Part shown: positions 29,412-40,405 of the stretch, one piece after another
Position numbering within the stretch: the stretch's first letter is position 1
How the letters are laid out: each line of letters opens with the position of its first letter
NCBI GenBank assembly: GCA_903862415.1
Contig: CAIOYD010000010.1
Location: forward strand, 37,209 to 101,208
Reading direction: 5' to 3'
Length of the DNA: 64,000 nt
DNA from: an uncultured Oxalobacteraceae bacterium
GTDB lineage: Bacteria; Pseudomonadota; Gammaproteobacteria; Burkholderiales; Burkholderiaceae_D
Program-made: the position numbers and the translations under genes
The notes under the pieces: generated by a model
Told to the model about the DNA's origin: nothing
Seen by the model: the letters and a program-made list of their open reading frames with translations, nothing else
The model's database searches: none

Positions 29412-32393
29412 ATGAACACAATGAACACAACTAACGACGCTTTTCTTTCCAGTAAACATATGGCACCACAAGAAATAACCGCGATTATTCTGCAGGAAAA
29501 ATATTGCAAGAGCGATGAAAAAAGTCAGTTGGATGTGTTACAGCGCGTTGCCCGCGGCTTGGGAAAAGACCAGCAACAGCAAGCCGAATTTTTAGAAACC
29601 TTCCAGACCGGCTTTGTCGGCGGCGGACGGATTATGTCAGCCGGCGGCACCGATATCGGCGCCACCCTGATCAACTGTTTTGTGCAGGAAGTCAACGACT
29701 GCATCTCCAGTACCGACCCACTGGCTCCCGGCATTTATGACGCTCTTAAACAGGCTGCCGAAACCATGCGCCGTGGCGGTGGTGTCGGTTATGATTTTTC
29801 CCGCATTCGTCCTAAAGGTGCTTTAGTCAAAGGCACGCAATCGGTCGCCAGCGGTCCGCTGTCGTACATGTATGTGTTTGATCAATCCTGCTCCACTGTC
29901 GAATCCGCCGGTGCCCGCCGTGGAGCGCAGATGGGCGTGCTGCGTATTGATCATCCGGATATTGAAGCCTTCATTCATGCCAAAGATGGCCTGCAGGTCA
30001 GCGAATTGCCGCTCGACGACACGATGAAAAAATCGCTGCAGGATCTGATGATTAATAATTACAGTTTTGCCGATAAAATGCGTCAGGGCTTTACCAAACT
30101 GCGCAATTTCAATATCAGCGTCGCCGTTACCGATGCCTTTATGGCGGCGGTGGAAGCCGATGGCGACTGGGAACTGATCCATGCGGCCCAGCCGGATGCC
30201 AGTTTCAAACACGCGCGTCAGCGTGAAGATGGCCTGTGGGTCTATCACCAGATCAAAGCGCGTTACCTGTGGAATCAAATCATGGCCAGTACCTATGACC
30301 ATGCGGAACCAGGCGTGCTGTTCATCGACAAAATCAATAACGACAACAATCTGTCGTATTGCGAAAAAATTGAATCGACTAACCCCTGCGGTGAACAACC
30401 TCTGCCAGCCTATGGCTGCTGCGATCTGGGCTCCACCATTTTGCCGCGCTTTGTTAATGATCCATTCACCGACAAAGCCAGCTTTGAATGGGAAAAATTT
30501 GCCAAAGTCGTGCGCGGTGCCGTCCACATTCTGGACCGGGTGCTGGATGTGACTCTGTGGCCGTTGCCGGAACAACAGCATGAAGCCCAGCAAAAACGCC
30601 GTATCGGACTCGGCTACACCGGTCTGGGAGATACCCTGATCATGCTCGGACTGCGTTATGACAGCGATGCCGGACGCGCCATGGCGGCCAAAATTTCCGA
30701 AGCCATGTGCCACGCAGCTTACCGCGCCTCAATCGAACTGGCGCAGCAATTTGGTGCCTTCCCTAAATTTGATGCCGACCAGTATCTGGCCAGCCCGCGC
30801 TTCGCTTCGCGCCTGCCGGATGACATTCAGTCTGACATTCGCCAGTACGGTATCCGCAACAGCCATCTGCTGTCGATCGCACCGACCGGCACCATCAGCA
30901 TGGCCTTTGCCGACAATGCCTCCAACGGCATCGAACCACCGTTTTCCTGGACGTATAACCGTAAAAAACGCGAAAAAGATGGCACTGAAAAAACTATCCG
31001 TGTCGTCGACCATGCCCTGCGGGTATATGAACATCTGCACGGTCAAGTCACTGACTACAGCACCCTGCCGGATTATTTTGTCAGTGCGCTCGACATCTCC
31101 GCCCAGGATCACATGCAGATGTGTGCGGTGGTGGCGCCTTTCGTCGATACCGCGATTTCCAAAACCGTCAACGTTCCGGCAGATTATCCGTTCGATCAGT
31201 TCCAGAATTTGTACACCAGCGCCTGGAAAGCCGGTCTGAAAGGGATCGCCACATTCCGTCCCAACTTTGTGCTCGGCTCGGTGCTGTCGGTCGAGCCGCA
31301 GGTACAGGTCAACATCACTCCGAACGATTTGCAAATCAATGATCCGGATCGGCGCATCAGTTTAAAAGAAGTCCCGCAACCGGCGCTGGCAAGTTTGCGC
31401 TGGCCGGGTCGTCCGCGTATTCCGAGTGGCAATCCCAGCTGGACTTATCTGGTAGAACATCACAAGGGTGATTTTTCGGTCGTCATCGGTCAGGTGGAAA
31501 ATGGCAATGTGCATCCGTTTGAAGTCTGGGTGAATGGTAATGAGCAACCACGGGTATTGGGAGCGATTGCTAAAACGCTGTCGATGGACATGCGCACGGG
31601 CGACCCGCAATGGCTGAAAATGAAACTCGAATCGCTGGCCAAAACCAGTGGTGACGATGGCTTTGAACTCAATCTGGGTGATCAGACCATTTTTGCTCCC
31701 AGCTTAGTCGCCGGTCTGGCCAAAATCATCCAGCGCCGCCTGCAGGATCTGGGCGTGTATGAAACCACGGCCGCGAGCCCGATGATCGATGCACTGTTCT
31801 CCAAAAAAGAACCCAAATCCGGCACCGATGGCACCATGAGCTGGTCGGTTGACATTAAAAACCCCTCCACCGGCGACGATTTGCTGATGATCGTCAAAGA
31901 ATGCCGTCTGCCTAATGGGCGTCTGCAACCGTACTCGGTGTGGCTGGCTGGCGATTATCCCAAAGTCATGGATGGTCTGACTAAACTGCTGTCAATGGAT
32001 ATGCGCGTCATCGACCCGGCCTGGATCGGTGTCAAATTACGCAAACTGCTGACCTTCAGCGAACATCGCGGCGACTTTTTAGCCAAGGTTCCCGGCTCGG
32101 AAAAACAGCAATCCTATCCGTCGACCGTCGCCTACATTGCCACCCTGCTGCTGCACCGCTTCAAATTGCTCGGCATTCTGACTGACGAAGGCCTGCCAGT
32201 AGAACAAATGGGCGTTTTTGACCGAACCCATTTGCAGGAAGTCACGGCAGCACCAGTGGCCAGCGATAAAGTCGCCAAACCGGCCTATGTCAAAACCAAT
32301 AAAAAATGTCCCGAATGTCACACCTATGCCGTGATCAAACGCGACGGCTGTGACTTTTGCACCTTTTGTTCTGCCATCGGCTCCTGCGGTTAA
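29412..32393 (+). CDS. nrdJ: Adenosylcobalamin-dependent (class II) ribonucleotide reductase
   Basis: [42 protein letters not shown]-terminal Cys cluster [28 protein letters not shown]. Confidence 0.95.
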   Translation: MNTMNTTNDAFLSSKHMAPQEITAIILQEKYCKSDEKSQLDVLQRVARGLGKDQQQQAEFLETFQTGFVGGGRIMSAGGTDIGATLINCFVQEVNDCISSTDPLAPGIYDALKQAAETMRRGGGVGYDFSRIRPKGALVKGTQSVASGPLSYMYVFDQSCSTVESAGARRGAQMGVLRIDHPDIEAFIHAKDGLQVSELPLDDTMKKSLQDLMINNYSFADKMRQGFTKLRNFNISVAVTDAFMAAVEADGDWELIHAAQPDASFKHARQREDGLWVYHQIKARYLWNQIMASTYDHAEPGVLFIDKINNDNNLSYCEKIESTNPCGEQPLPAYGCCDLGSTILPRFVNDPFTDKASFEWEKFAKVVRGAVHILDRVLDVTLWPLPEQQHEAQQKRRIGLGYTGLGDTLIMLGLRYDSDAGRAMAAKISEAMCHAAYRASIELAQQFGAFPKFDADQYLASPRFASRLPDDIQSDIRQYGIRNSHLLSIAPTGTISMAFADNASNGIEPPFSWTYNRKKREKDGTEKTIRVVDHALRVYEHLHGQVTDYSTLPDYFVSALDISAQDHMQMCAVVAPFVDTAISKTVNVPADYPFDQFQNLYTSAWKAGLKGIATFRPNFVLGSVLSVEPQVQVNITPNDLQINDPDRRISLKEVPQPALASLRWPGRPRIPSGNPSWTYLVEHHKGDFSVVIGQVENGNVHPFEVWVNGNEQPRVLGAIAKTLSMDMRTGDPQWLKMKLESLAKTSGDDGFELNLGDQTIFAPSLVAGLAKIIQRRLQDLGVYETTAASPMIDALFSKKEPKSGTDGTMSWSVDIKNPSTGDDLLMIVKECRLPNGRLQPYSVWLAGDYPKVMDGLTKLLSMDMRVIDPAWIGVKLRKLLTFSEHRGDFLAKVPGSEKQQSYPSTVAYIATLLLHRFKLLGILTDEGLPVEQMGVFDRTHLQEVTAAPVASDKVAKPAYVKTNKKCPECHTYAVIKRDGCDFCTFCSAIGSCG

Positions 32394-32414
32394 TTTCAGC
32401 TGTACTGGCTAAAG

Positions 32415-32457
32415 CCGGGAAAAGTTCGTTCTTTGTGCAAACTTTTCCCGGTTTTTT
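32415..32457 (+). terminator. Rho-independent terminator of nrdJ
   Basis: CCGGGAAAAGTT-13 nt-AACTTTTCCCGG perfect 12 bp stem followed by TTTTTT. Confidence 0.93.
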
Positions 32458-32608
32458 CTTTTTATTTTCACTCAAAAAACTCAGACAAACACCTTAAGAC
32501 ACATCTTGATCTGGTAAATATCGTCAAAGCGGATTACTATGCAAATTCTCAGTAGTAATTTTTCCACAATTCAATTGCTTTAGAGTAAGTTGACTTACGT
32601 TATTTATA

Positions 32609-34234
32609 TTGCTGATGTTAAACAAAACCGTCTTTTCACTCTATCATCGCATTGCCTTCCTGATCCGGGATATTTCCCTGCGCTCAGCGATTATTCTGGC
32701 GGTATTTTTGGGCCTGATCGGCTCAGCCATTTTCCTCATTCCTTACAATATCAACTCGATTGACGCCACCGCGCGCGACAAACAAGTAGATGATCTTCAG
32801 CGTCTGGGGAATATTCTGGCCGTGATTCAAAGTGAACCGTTATGGCAAATCACGCCGGAAATCGCCCGTATTTCCAGCGATGTGGTGTATTCCGACCCGC
32901 GCATTGCCTCCATCGAAGTATTCAGTTACCCGGACCACAAACAGTTTTTGTCGCTCTCACGCAGTGCAACCCAAAAAGGCCCGTTTACCACCATTGCCCG
33001 TTCTATTCATCATGATGAAAAAGTCATCGGTATCGTCGAACTTACCATGGCCGATGATTTACTGATTGCCGAAGAACACACTGCCTTTACCCGCTACGTC
33101 ATCACGGCAATTTTTTCGCTGTTTATCGCCGTGGTACTGATTATCTGGGTCTTGCAAAAACGTCTGGTCGAACCGATCAAACGTCTGCTCAAAGAATCTG
33201 AACGGCTCGCCAATGGACAGCTGACCTATCCGATTGTGCTCAATCGTAGTGATGAGATCGGTAACCTGGCCAAAAGTATGGAAGCTACCCGCCGCGCTCT
33301 GGGACAATTTTTTGCCGAACTCGAAGTCAAAAACAGCCAGCTGACCGATTATTCCAATACGCTTGAATCCAAAGTCAAATTACGCACCTCAGAGCTGGAA
33401 ACCGCGCTGCAAAACATCAATCAGGCGCATCAGGAATTAACTCGTATTGAACGTATGGCTTCGCTCGGATCGATGGTCGCCGGTGTGGCGCATGAACTCA
33501 ATACGCCGATAGGAAACTGTCTGCTGGTGGCCAGCACGCTGGAAGAAGAAGTCAGCAAATTCAATGAGCTGTTTGCGGCCGGGAATATGCGCCGCTCCGA
33601 ACTGTCACAATTTTTGAAATGCGCCACCGATTCCAGCACCCTGTTGCTGCGCGGCTTAAATCAGGCCGCGCATCTGGTGGGCGATTTCAAACAGGTGGCC
33701 GTGGATCAGTCGAGCGTGCACCGGCGTCAGTTTGATTTGCATACCATGCTGTTTGAACTGACTTCCCTGCTCATGCCGGGTTTATCCAAAACGCCATATC
33801 TGTTAGTGCTCGATATCCCGCTGGGAATCCAGCTCGACAGCTTTCCCGGACCGCTGGGACAGGTATTTACCAACCTGATCAATAATTCCGTCACCCACGG
33901 CTTCAATGACCGCGATCACGGCAATATGCGCATTGCCGCGGTGGTCGAAGGTGACCATGTCAACATTACCTTTACCGACGATGGCGTTGGCATTCCGAGT
34001 GAAATTCTGCACCGTATTTATGAGCCGTTTTTCACCACCCGCTTTGGTCGCGGTGGCAGTGGCCTGGGTCTGAGCATTACTTACAATATTGTCACCAATG
34101 TACTCGGTGGTGAAATTCAGGCCGTCAGCGAACCCAATAAGGGTTGCTGCTTTAACATCTCAATTCCACTGATCACACCGACCATGGATGAAAACACTAC
34201 CCAGTCACTGCTCAATTTTACTGTTCAGGATTAA
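32609..34234 (+). CDS. Membrane sensor histidine kinase (HAMP)
   Basis: N-terminal TM, HAMP region (VEPIKRLLKESERLANGQLTYPI), ERMASLGSMVAGVAHELNTPIGN, HATPase C-terminus (RGGSGLGLSITYNIV). Confidence 0.92.
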   Translation: MLMLNKTVFSLYHRIAFLIRDISLRSAIILAVFLGLIGSAIFLIPYNINSIDATARDKQVDDLQRLGNILAVIQSEPLWQITPEIARISSDVVYSDPRIASIEVFSYPDHKQFLSLSRSATQKGPFTTIARSIHHDEKVIGIVELTMADDLLIAEEHTAFTRYVITAIFSLFIAVVLIIWVLQKRLVEPIKRLLKESERLANGQLTYPIVLNRSDEIGNLAKSMEATRRALGQFFAELEVKNSQLTDYSNTLESKVKLRTSELETALQNINQAHQELTRIERMASLGSMVAGVAHELNTPIGNCLLVASTLEEEVSKFNELFAAGNMRRSELSQFLKCATDSSTLLLRGLNQAAHLVGDFKQVAVDQSSVHRRQFDLHTMLFELTSLLMPGLSKTPYLLVLDIPLGIQLDSFPGPLGQVFTNLINNSVTHGFNDRDHGNMRIAAVVEGDHVNITFTDDGVGIPSEILHRIYEPFFTTRFGRGGSGLGLSITYNIVTNVLGGEIQAVSEPNKGCCFNISIPLITPTMDENTTQSLLNFTVQD

Positions 34235-34410
34235 ATCCCTCCCTTCTCACCGAACAAATAAATTCTTTCACCTCAAAATCAGAACAATTGAACGCTTGAA
34301 CGACAAGATTGTCGCTGTACTTGTGCAGGGACATCGTTGCAGTGCAAAGCAGCTCACTCTTCACCTTGTTAATTGTTAATTTTTAATTTTGATTCATAAA
34401 AACGTAATTC

Positions 34411-34439
34411 TTGACAGGAATTCGTTTATAAACGAAAAT
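34411..34439 (+). promoter_or_regulatory. Promoter/operator of TA pair: TTGACA, 17 bp spacer, GAAAAT, with palindrome TTCGTTTATAAACGAA at 34421-34436
   Basis: Consensus -35 and perfect 16 bp palindrome directly upstream of the toxin ORF. Confidence 0.65.
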
Positions 34440-34444
34440 AATCA

Positions 34445-34777
34445 ATGTACGAAATTCGCCACTATTTAACTGCGAACGAGAAGGATGTCTACCTTGACTG
34501 GCTTGGCAAATTACGTGATGTAAAAACAAAAATTGCGATCCATCGACGCGTAACCCGCATTGAGCTTGGTAATTTTGGTGATCATCAATTTTGTCGCGAT
34601 GGAGTATGGGAGTTACGCATTGAGACCGGTGCTGGCTATCGGGTATATTACGCGATCAGTGGTAAAGAAATTATCTTGCTTCTGTGTGGCGGCGACAAGC
34701 GAACACAAAACGCAGATATCGACAAAGCCTGTGGATATTGGCAAGACTGGCAAAGGAGAACAAATAATGAAAGATAG
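34445..34777 (+). CDS. RelE/HigB-type (Gp49-like) toxin of a type II TA system
   Basis: 110 aa; VTRIELGNFGDHQFCRDGVWELRIETGAGYRVYYAI...ILLLCGGDKRTQNADI. Confidence 0.88.
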   Translation: MYEIRHYLTANEKDVYLDWLGKLRDVKTKIAIHRRVTRIELGNFGDHQFCRDGVWELRIETGAGYRVYYAISGKEIILLLCGGDKRTQNADIDKACGYWQDWQRRTNNER

Positions 34778-35078
34778 AGCCCATGATGAAGCAATGGCGG
34801 ACATGTTCCGGAATGATCCTGCTTACGCAATTCAATTAATTAACAGCATTCTTGAAGACGGTGATCAGAGCGAGCTTCTGATCACATTACGTCAAATGAC
34901 GAAAGCCTTTGGGGGTGTGCAAAGCATTGCGCAAACTGCCAACTTGAGTACAACACAGCTATACCGCACCTTATCACCGGAAGGTAATCCTGTACTCAGC
35001 AGCCTGTCTGCCATTCTCAAAGCAATGGGATTGCGCCTCGCTGTACAGTCTGTTCAGGCTACACATGTCCATGCCTGA
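34767..35078 (+). CDS. Cognate HTH antitoxin (addiction module antidote, HigA-like)
   Basis: Overlaps toxin 3' end; strong SD AAAGGAGAA; GGVQSIAQTANLSTTQLYRTLSPEGNPVLSSLSAILKAMGLRL helix-turn-helix. Confidence 0.88.
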   Translation: MKDRAHDEAMADMFRNDPAYAIQLINSILEDGDQSELLITLRQMTKAFGGVQSIAQTANLSTTQLYRTLSPEGNPVLSSLSAILKAMGLRLAVQSVQATHVHA

Positions 35079-35249
35079 AATGCAAAAAAATCCGGCACTC
35101 AGCGCCTTTCGGCGTAGCATTTTACCATCACCAATATCCGCACTGTCATTCACTCTATCCTTAATTTAAAGTGATGCTGTACAATCGCGCATGCTCTGCC
35201 TGATCTGAGCAACACGGTCATTTTACTCAACCTGTTTACCTATCTCCTC

Positions 35250-36044
35250 ATGCAACAATATCTCGACTTAATGCGCCACGTACAGGAACACGGTACAGTA
35301 AAAACCGATCGAACCGGCACCGGTACACGTTCGGTGTTTGGCCATCAGATGCGCTTTGATTTGTCCCAGGGGTTTCCGCTGGTAACCACCAAAAAAGTGC
35401 ACTTGAAATCGATTATTCATGAATTGATCTGGTTTTTGCAGGGTTCGACCAATATCGCTTACCTCAAAGAGCATGGCGTCTCGATCTGGGATGACTGGGC
35501 CGATGCCAATGGCAATCTGGGTCCGGTTTATGGTTACCAGTGGCGCAGTTGGCCGGCACCGGATGGTAGCCATATCGACCAGATCAGCCAGGTGATGGAA
35601 CAAATTAAACACACGCCGGATTCGCGCCGCATGATCGTCTCGGCCTGGAATGTGGCAGACATCCCCAACATGAAACTGCCGCCCTGCCATGCGTTTTTCC
35701 AGTTCTATGTCGCCGATGGCAAACTGTCCTGCCAGCTGTATCAGCGCAGTGCGGACATTTTTCTGGGTGTGCCCTTCAATATCGCCTCTTACGCGCTGCT
35801 GACCCACATGATGGCGCAGCAGGCCGGTTTGCAGGTGGGGGATTTTATCTGGAGCGGTGGTGATTGCCATTTGTATGCCAATCATCTCGAGCAGGTCACT
35901 CTGCAACTCGCACGCGAGCCGTTACCGTTACCTCAACTGCACATCAAACGGCAACCGGCGTCGATTTTTGATTATCAGTTTGATGACTTTGAAGTCCTCA
36001 ACTACCAGTCACATGCTCACATCAAAGCACCTGTGGCCGTTTAA
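35250..36044 (+). CDS. thyA: Thymidylate synthase
   Basis: [53 protein letters not shown]. Confidence 0.98.
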   Translation: MQQYLDLMRHVQEHGTVKTDRTGTGTRSVFGHQMRFDLSQGFPLVTTKKVHLKSIIHELIWFLQGSTNIAYLKEHGVSIWDDWADANGNLGPVYGYQWRSWPAPDGSHIDQISQVMEQIKHTPDSRRMIVSAWNVADIPNMKLPPCHAFFQFYVADGKLSCQLYQRSADIFLGVPFNIASYALLTHMMAQQAGLQVGDFIWSGGDCHLYANHLEQVTLQLAREPLPLPQLHIKRQPASIFDYQFDDFEVLNYQSHAHIKAPVAV

Positions 36045-36070
36045 CTTTATCTCCCGGAAAAACAACCCGC

Positions 36071-36574
36071 ATGTCTGAACTGACCATTATCGTCGCCTTT
36101 GATGCCAAACGCGGCATCGGCATAAACAACACCCTGCCCTGGCGGCTGCCGGAGGATCTGGCACGTTTTAAACGCATCACCACCGGACACGCGATTATCA
36201 TGGGACGCAAAACCTATGAATCCATCGGCCGGCCCTTACCCAACCGCCGCAACATTGTGCTCACCCGCAATGCAGAATGGCAGCAGGACGGGGTTGAAAT
36301 TGTACATTCACTCCAACAGGCGCAGCAATTATTGCAGCAACAACAGGGTTTCATCATCGGCGGTGCTGACATTTACGCTCAGGCACTGCCTTTATGTCAG
36401 CAATTGCTGGTGACAGAAATTCATCAGGATGTCGCCTGTGATGCTTTTTTTCCAGAAATCAGCAAAATTGACTGGAAAGAAACCGAAAGGACGCAGTATC
36501 ATTCCGCTCAAAATGCGTTTGACTACGCATTTGTGACTTACCAAAAAACCACTCCAGGGGAAAACAATGGCTGA
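36071..36574 (+). CDS. folA: Dihydrofolate reductase
   Basis: GIGINNTLPWRLPEDLARFKRITTGHAIIMGRKTYESIGRPLPNRRNIVLTR. Confidence 0.97.
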   Translation: MSELTIIVAFDAKRGIGINNTLPWRLPEDLARFKRITTGHAIIMGRKTYESIGRPLPNRRNIVLTRNAEWQQDGVEIVHSLQQAQQLLQQQQGFIIGGADIYAQALPLCQQLLVTEIHQDVACDAFFPEISKIDWKETERTQYHSAQNAFDYAFVTYQKTTPGENNG

Positions 36575-37133
36575 AGAATTTGAAGTCCACGGTCCGCACG
36601 ACCACGAATTAGAGCATGCTGCCCATGGCGGCGACAATTTCTCCAGCAAAATCGCGGTAATGACTGCCATCATGGCCACCGCTGGCGCGATCTTTGGTTT
36701 TCAGGCAGGCTCAACTCAGAACGATGCCGCCATGTTTAAAAATGAAGCAGCCATCGTCAAGACCGAAGCGTCTGATCAATGGAATTTTTATCAGTCCAAA
36801 TCCGGCAAACAAAATCTGGCTGAGCTGGCGCTGTATTTACCCGGTGTGAATGTCGAAAAATACCAGGCCGATATCGCGCGCTACAAAACCGAAAAAGAAG
36901 ACATCAAGAAAAAAGCTGAAGAACTCGATGCCGCGTCCAAAGAATGGGAAGAAAAATCCGAGCACATTCTGCATCAACATCATCGCTGGGCACAAGCCAT
37001 GACAGCCTTGCAGGTCGCCATTTCCCTGGCTGCGATCACACTGCTGACGCGCAAAAAATGGATGCAGATTGCTTCCTATTTTGTCGCCGGTATCGGCCTG
37101 ATTTTAGCCAGCTGCGCCTGGTTCCAGATTTAA
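36567..37133 (+). CDS. DUF4337-family membrane protein
   Basis: AVMTAIMATAGAIFGFQAGSTQNDAAMFKNEAA...SDQWNFYQSKSGKQNLAE pattern with C-terminal TM pair. Confidence 0.8.
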   Translation: MAEEFEVHGPHDHELEHAAHGGDNFSSKIAVMTAIMATAGAIFGFQAGSTQNDAAMFKNEAAIVKTEASDQWNFYQSKSGKQNLAELALYLPGVNVEKYQADIARYKTEKEDIKKKAEELDAASKEWEEKSEHILHQHHRWAQAMTALQVAISLAAITLLTRKKWMQIASYFVAGIGLILASCAWFQI

Positions 37134-37157
37134 ATTAACTCCATTGCTTAGCGAATT

Positions 37158-37955
37158 ATGAAAAAATTTTTCTCCCTGCTGGTGTTACTGACCTGTAGCT
37201 TTCAGGCACAGGCACAAACATCTGATTTTGCCGAACTGACTCCGGCACCGTATCTGCAAAAAGACCTGACCGCCGCCCTGGGAATGGGATTAGCTTCACT
37301 TCCGGAATATGCTGACGGCAGCAAGCAATACCTCAAAGCCTTTCCGTTGGTCGACCTGCAATGGAAAAGCGGCGTATTTTTCAGCACCGTGTCCGGTTTT
37401 GGTTACAATTTCTCCAGCAATCCTGCGTGGCAGTATGGCGTGCGTCTGGGAGCCATCACCAATCAGGAACAGTCCAGCCACAATAAAGACGCCGGTCCTG
37501 GCAACACCCCTACCGATCTGGCTCCGGGCATGTTTGCCAACTACTTCTATGATCAGCACATCACCTTGCTGTCTTCAGTCGAAGCCGGTGGCGGTCTCAA
37601 TAAACAACATGACGGCTTTCTGGCCAGTGTCGGCGCACGTTACGTGCATCCGATCGACGCCGGCAACCGCGTGTACGGCATTCTCGGCACCACCTGGGCC
37701 AGCCTGCACTACATGCAAGACTATTACGGCGTCACACCCGCCCAGTCTGCCAGCTACAACTTCCCGGTATACAATGGCCAGGCCGGTCTGCAGAAAGTCA
37801 AACTGACGCTGGGCTGGGATCATGCTATTAACCTGCGCTGGTCTGTCATTACCGGTGTCGCTCTGACCCAACCTCTGGGCGACGCCAAAAACAGCCCGCT
37901 GGTTTCCGGAAAAATACAACACGCCATCTATTCAGCAGCGTACTATCGCTTCTGA
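37158..37955 (+). CDS. MipA/OmpV-family outer membrane protein
   Basis: Signal peptide, beta-barrel pattern, C-terminal IYSAAYYRF ending in aromatic Phe. Confidence 0.85.
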   Translation: MKKFFSLLVLLTCSFQAQAQTSDFAELTPAPYLQKDLTAALGMGLASLPEYADGSKQYLKAFPLVDLQWKSGVFFSTVSGFGYNFSSNPAWQYGVRLGAITNQEQSSHNKDAGPGNTPTDLAPGMFANYFYDQHITLLSSVEAGGGLNKQHDGFLASVGARYVHPIDAGNRVYGILGTTWASLHYMQDYYGVTPAQSASYNFPVYNGQAGLQKVKLTLGWDHAINLRWSVITGVALTQPLGDAKNSPLVSGKIQHAIYSAAYYRF

Positions 37956-38053
37956 GTCTGCTCTGATTTCTCTTTACTGTTTACGTGTTGTCGTTCCACA
38001 AGAACGGCAACGCCAGCATTTTTAGCTTAACTCTCTCAATTCTGGAGATCGCC

Positions 38054-40327
38054 ATGAAATTCCGTTTCCCTATCGTTATCATCGATGAAGACTTCCGTTC
38101 AGAAAATTCCTCTGGATTAGGCATACGTGCACTGGCTCATGCCATGGAAGCGGAAGGAATGGAAATTTTAGGCGTCACCAGCTATGGCGACCTGTCGCAA
38201 TTCGCACAGCAACAGTCGCGCGCCTCCGCCTTTATTTTGTCGATCGACGATGAAGAATTCGGTGGCGGCAGCAGCGAAGAAATTGATTTTGCGCTGACTT
38301 CGCTGCGCGCCTTTGTCGAAGAAATTCGCTACAAAAATGCCGATATCCCAATTTATCTGTACGGTGAAACCCGCACTTCACGTCACATTCCGAATGATAT
38401 TCTGCGCGAATTGCATGGCTTCATCCACATGTTTGAAGATACCCCGGAATTTGTCGCGCGCCATATCATCCGCGAAGCCAAAGCCTATCTGGATGGACTG
38501 GCACCGCCGTTTTTTCGCGCACTGGTTCATTACGCCAACGATGGCTCTTATTCCTGGCATTGCCCGGGACATTCCGGCGGCGTGGCCTTTTTAAAGTCAC
38601 CGATAGGCCAGATGTTCCATCAGTTTTTTGGTGAAAACATGTTGCGGGCCGATGTCTGCAATGCGGTGGAAGAACTCGGACAACTGCTCGACCATACCGG
38701 CCCGGTAGCCGCCTCAGAACGCAATGCTGCACGTATTTTCAATGCCGACCACTGCTACTTCGTCACCAATGGCACTTCGACCTCGAACAAAATGGTCTGG
38801 CACTCGACCGTGGCACCCGGCGACATCGTCGTGGTTGATCGCAACTGCCATAAATCGATTCTGCATTCCATCATCATGACGGGTGCGATTCCGGTTTTCC
38901 TGATGCCAACGCGTAATCACCTCGGCATTATCGGTCCGATCCCGCTGTCCGAATTTACCATGGAAAATATCCAGAAAAAAATTCAGGCCAACCCGTTTGC
39001 CCGCGCCGCCAAAAATCAACAGCCACGTATTCTGACCATCACCCAGTCCACTTACGATGGCGTGATCTACAACGTCGAAACGCTCAAAGAAATGCTCGAT
39101 GGTAAAATTGACACGCTGCATTTTGATGAAGCCTGGCTGCCGCATGCCACTTTCCATCCCTTTTATGAAGACATGCATGCCATCGGCCCGAACCGCCCGC
39201 GCGCCAAAGAATCAATGATCTTCTCGACCCAGTCGACCCACAAACTGCTGGCCGGCCTGTCACAGGCTTCGCAGATTCTGGTGCGCGAATCCGAGAACAA
39301 CAAACTCGACCGCGACCGCTTCAATGAAGCCTATCTGATGCACACCTCAACCTCGCCGCAATATTCGATTATTGCCTCCTGCGATGTCGCTGCCGCCATG
39401 ATGGAAGCTCCCGGGGGCACGGCGCTGGTGGAAGAATCGATTTTTGAAGCACTCGACTTCCGTCGCGCCATGCGCAAGATTGATCAGGAATGGGGACAGG
39501 ACTGGTGGTTCCAGGTCTGGGGACCGGATGATTTATGTGAAGATGGCATTGGCTCGCGAGAAGACTGGATCATCCGTGCCGAAGATAACTGGCATGGTTT
39601 TGGCAATCTTGCGCCCAACTTCAACATGCTCGATCCGATCAAGGCCACCATTATCACTCCCGGCCTGTCACTCGAAGGTCAGTTTGGCGAGACCGGCATT
39701 CCGGCGTCCATCGTCACCAAATACCTGGCTGAGCACGGTGTGATCATTGAAAAATGCGGCCTGTATTCGTTCTTCATCATGTTTACCATCGGTATTACCA
39801 AAGGCCGCTGGAATACCCTGCTGACCGCCCTGCAGCAATTCAAAGACGATTACGATAAAAACCAGCCGATGTGGCGTGTACTGCCGGAGTTTGTCGGCCA
39901 CAACCCGCGTTATGAAAGTGTCGGCCTGCGCGACCTGTGCCAGCAAATCCATCTGGCCTATCAGTCACATGATGTGGCACGCTTAACGACGGAAATGTAT
40001 TTATCCGACATGCAGCCAGCCATGAAGCCTTCCGATGCGTTTGCCAAGATGGCACACCGCGAGATTGAGCGCGTATCAATTGATGAACTTGAAGGCCGCA
40101 TCACCGCCATCCTGCTCACACCTTACCCACCGGGCATCCCGCTGCTCATTCCGGGCGAATGTTTCAACAAAACTATCGTCGATTATCTGAAATTTGCACG
40201 CGATTTCAATCACCGCTTCCCCGGCTTTGATACCGATGTGCATGGACTGGTAACGCGGGTGGAAAATGGCGTGAAAAACTATTACGTTGACTGCGTGCGC
40301 ACAGATTGCAGCGGCGTAGCGTCGTAG
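38054..40327 (+). CDS. Arginine/lysine/ornithine decarboxylase (PLP fold type I, biodegradative type)
   Basis: HCPGHSGGVAFLKSPIG, STQSTHKLLAGLSQASQI (PLP lysine), LTPYPPGIPLLIPGE; start moved to MKFRFPIVIIDED. Confidence 0.95.
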   Translation: MKFRFPIVIIDEDFRSENSSGLGIRALAHAMEAEGMEILGVTSYGDLSQFAQQQSRASAFILSIDDEEFGGGSSEEIDFALTSLRAFVEEIRYKNADIPIYLYGETRTSRHIPNDILRELHGFIHMFEDTPEFVARHIIREAKAYLDGLAPPFFRALVHYANDGSYSWHCPGHSGGVAFLKSPIGQMFHQFFGENMLRADVCNAVEELGQLLDHTGPVAASERNAARIFNADHCYFVTNGTSTSNKMVWHSTVAPGDIVVVDRNCHKSILHSIIMTGAIPVFLMPTRNHLGIIGPIPLSEFTMENIQKKIQANPFARAAKNQQPRILTITQSTYDGVIYNVETLKEMLDGKIDTLHFDEAWLPHATFHPFYEDMHAIGPNRPRAKESMIFSTQSTHKLLAGLSQASQILVRESENNKLDRDRFNEAYLMHTSTSPQYSIIASCDVAAAMMEAPGGTALVEESIFEALDFRRAMRKIDQEWGQDWWFQVWGPDDLCEDGIGSREDWIIRAEDNWHGFGNLAPNFNMLDPIKATIITPGLSLEGQFGETGIPASIVTKYLAEHGVIIEKCGLYSFFIMFTIGITKGRWNTLLTALQQFKDDYDKNQPMWRVLPEFVGHNPRYESVGLRDLCQQIHLAYQSHDVARLTTEMYLSDMQPAMKPSDAFAKMAHREIERVSIDELEGRITAILLTPYPPGIPLLIPGECFNKTIVDYLKFARDFNHRFPGFDTDVHGLVTRVENGVKNYYVDCVRTDCSGVAS

Positions 40328-40353
40328 GGTGTATTAACGTAGCGTAATACACC
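40324..40353 (+). repeat. GTAG-headed REP-like palindrome
   Basis: GTAG + GGTGTATTA-ACGTAGCG-TAATACACC, perfect 9 bp stem; same family as 8885-8918. Confidence 0.8.
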
Positions 40354-40405
40354 AAATGTCGATGTGTGTGGCACCCAACCCTTAACGAGTCCGCCAACAA
40401 CTGAG

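Noticed and set aside
29823-30713. Long antisense ORF (296 aa) opposite nrdJ, and many similar shadow ORFs in argH, hscA, the ABC transporter and arn genes
   Set aside because: Opposite strand of a highly conserved gene with composition of frame-shadow translation; no recognisable domains.
34250-35110. TA pair as part of a larger mobile island
   Set aside because: No integrase, transposase, att-like repeats or flanking direct repeats seen.
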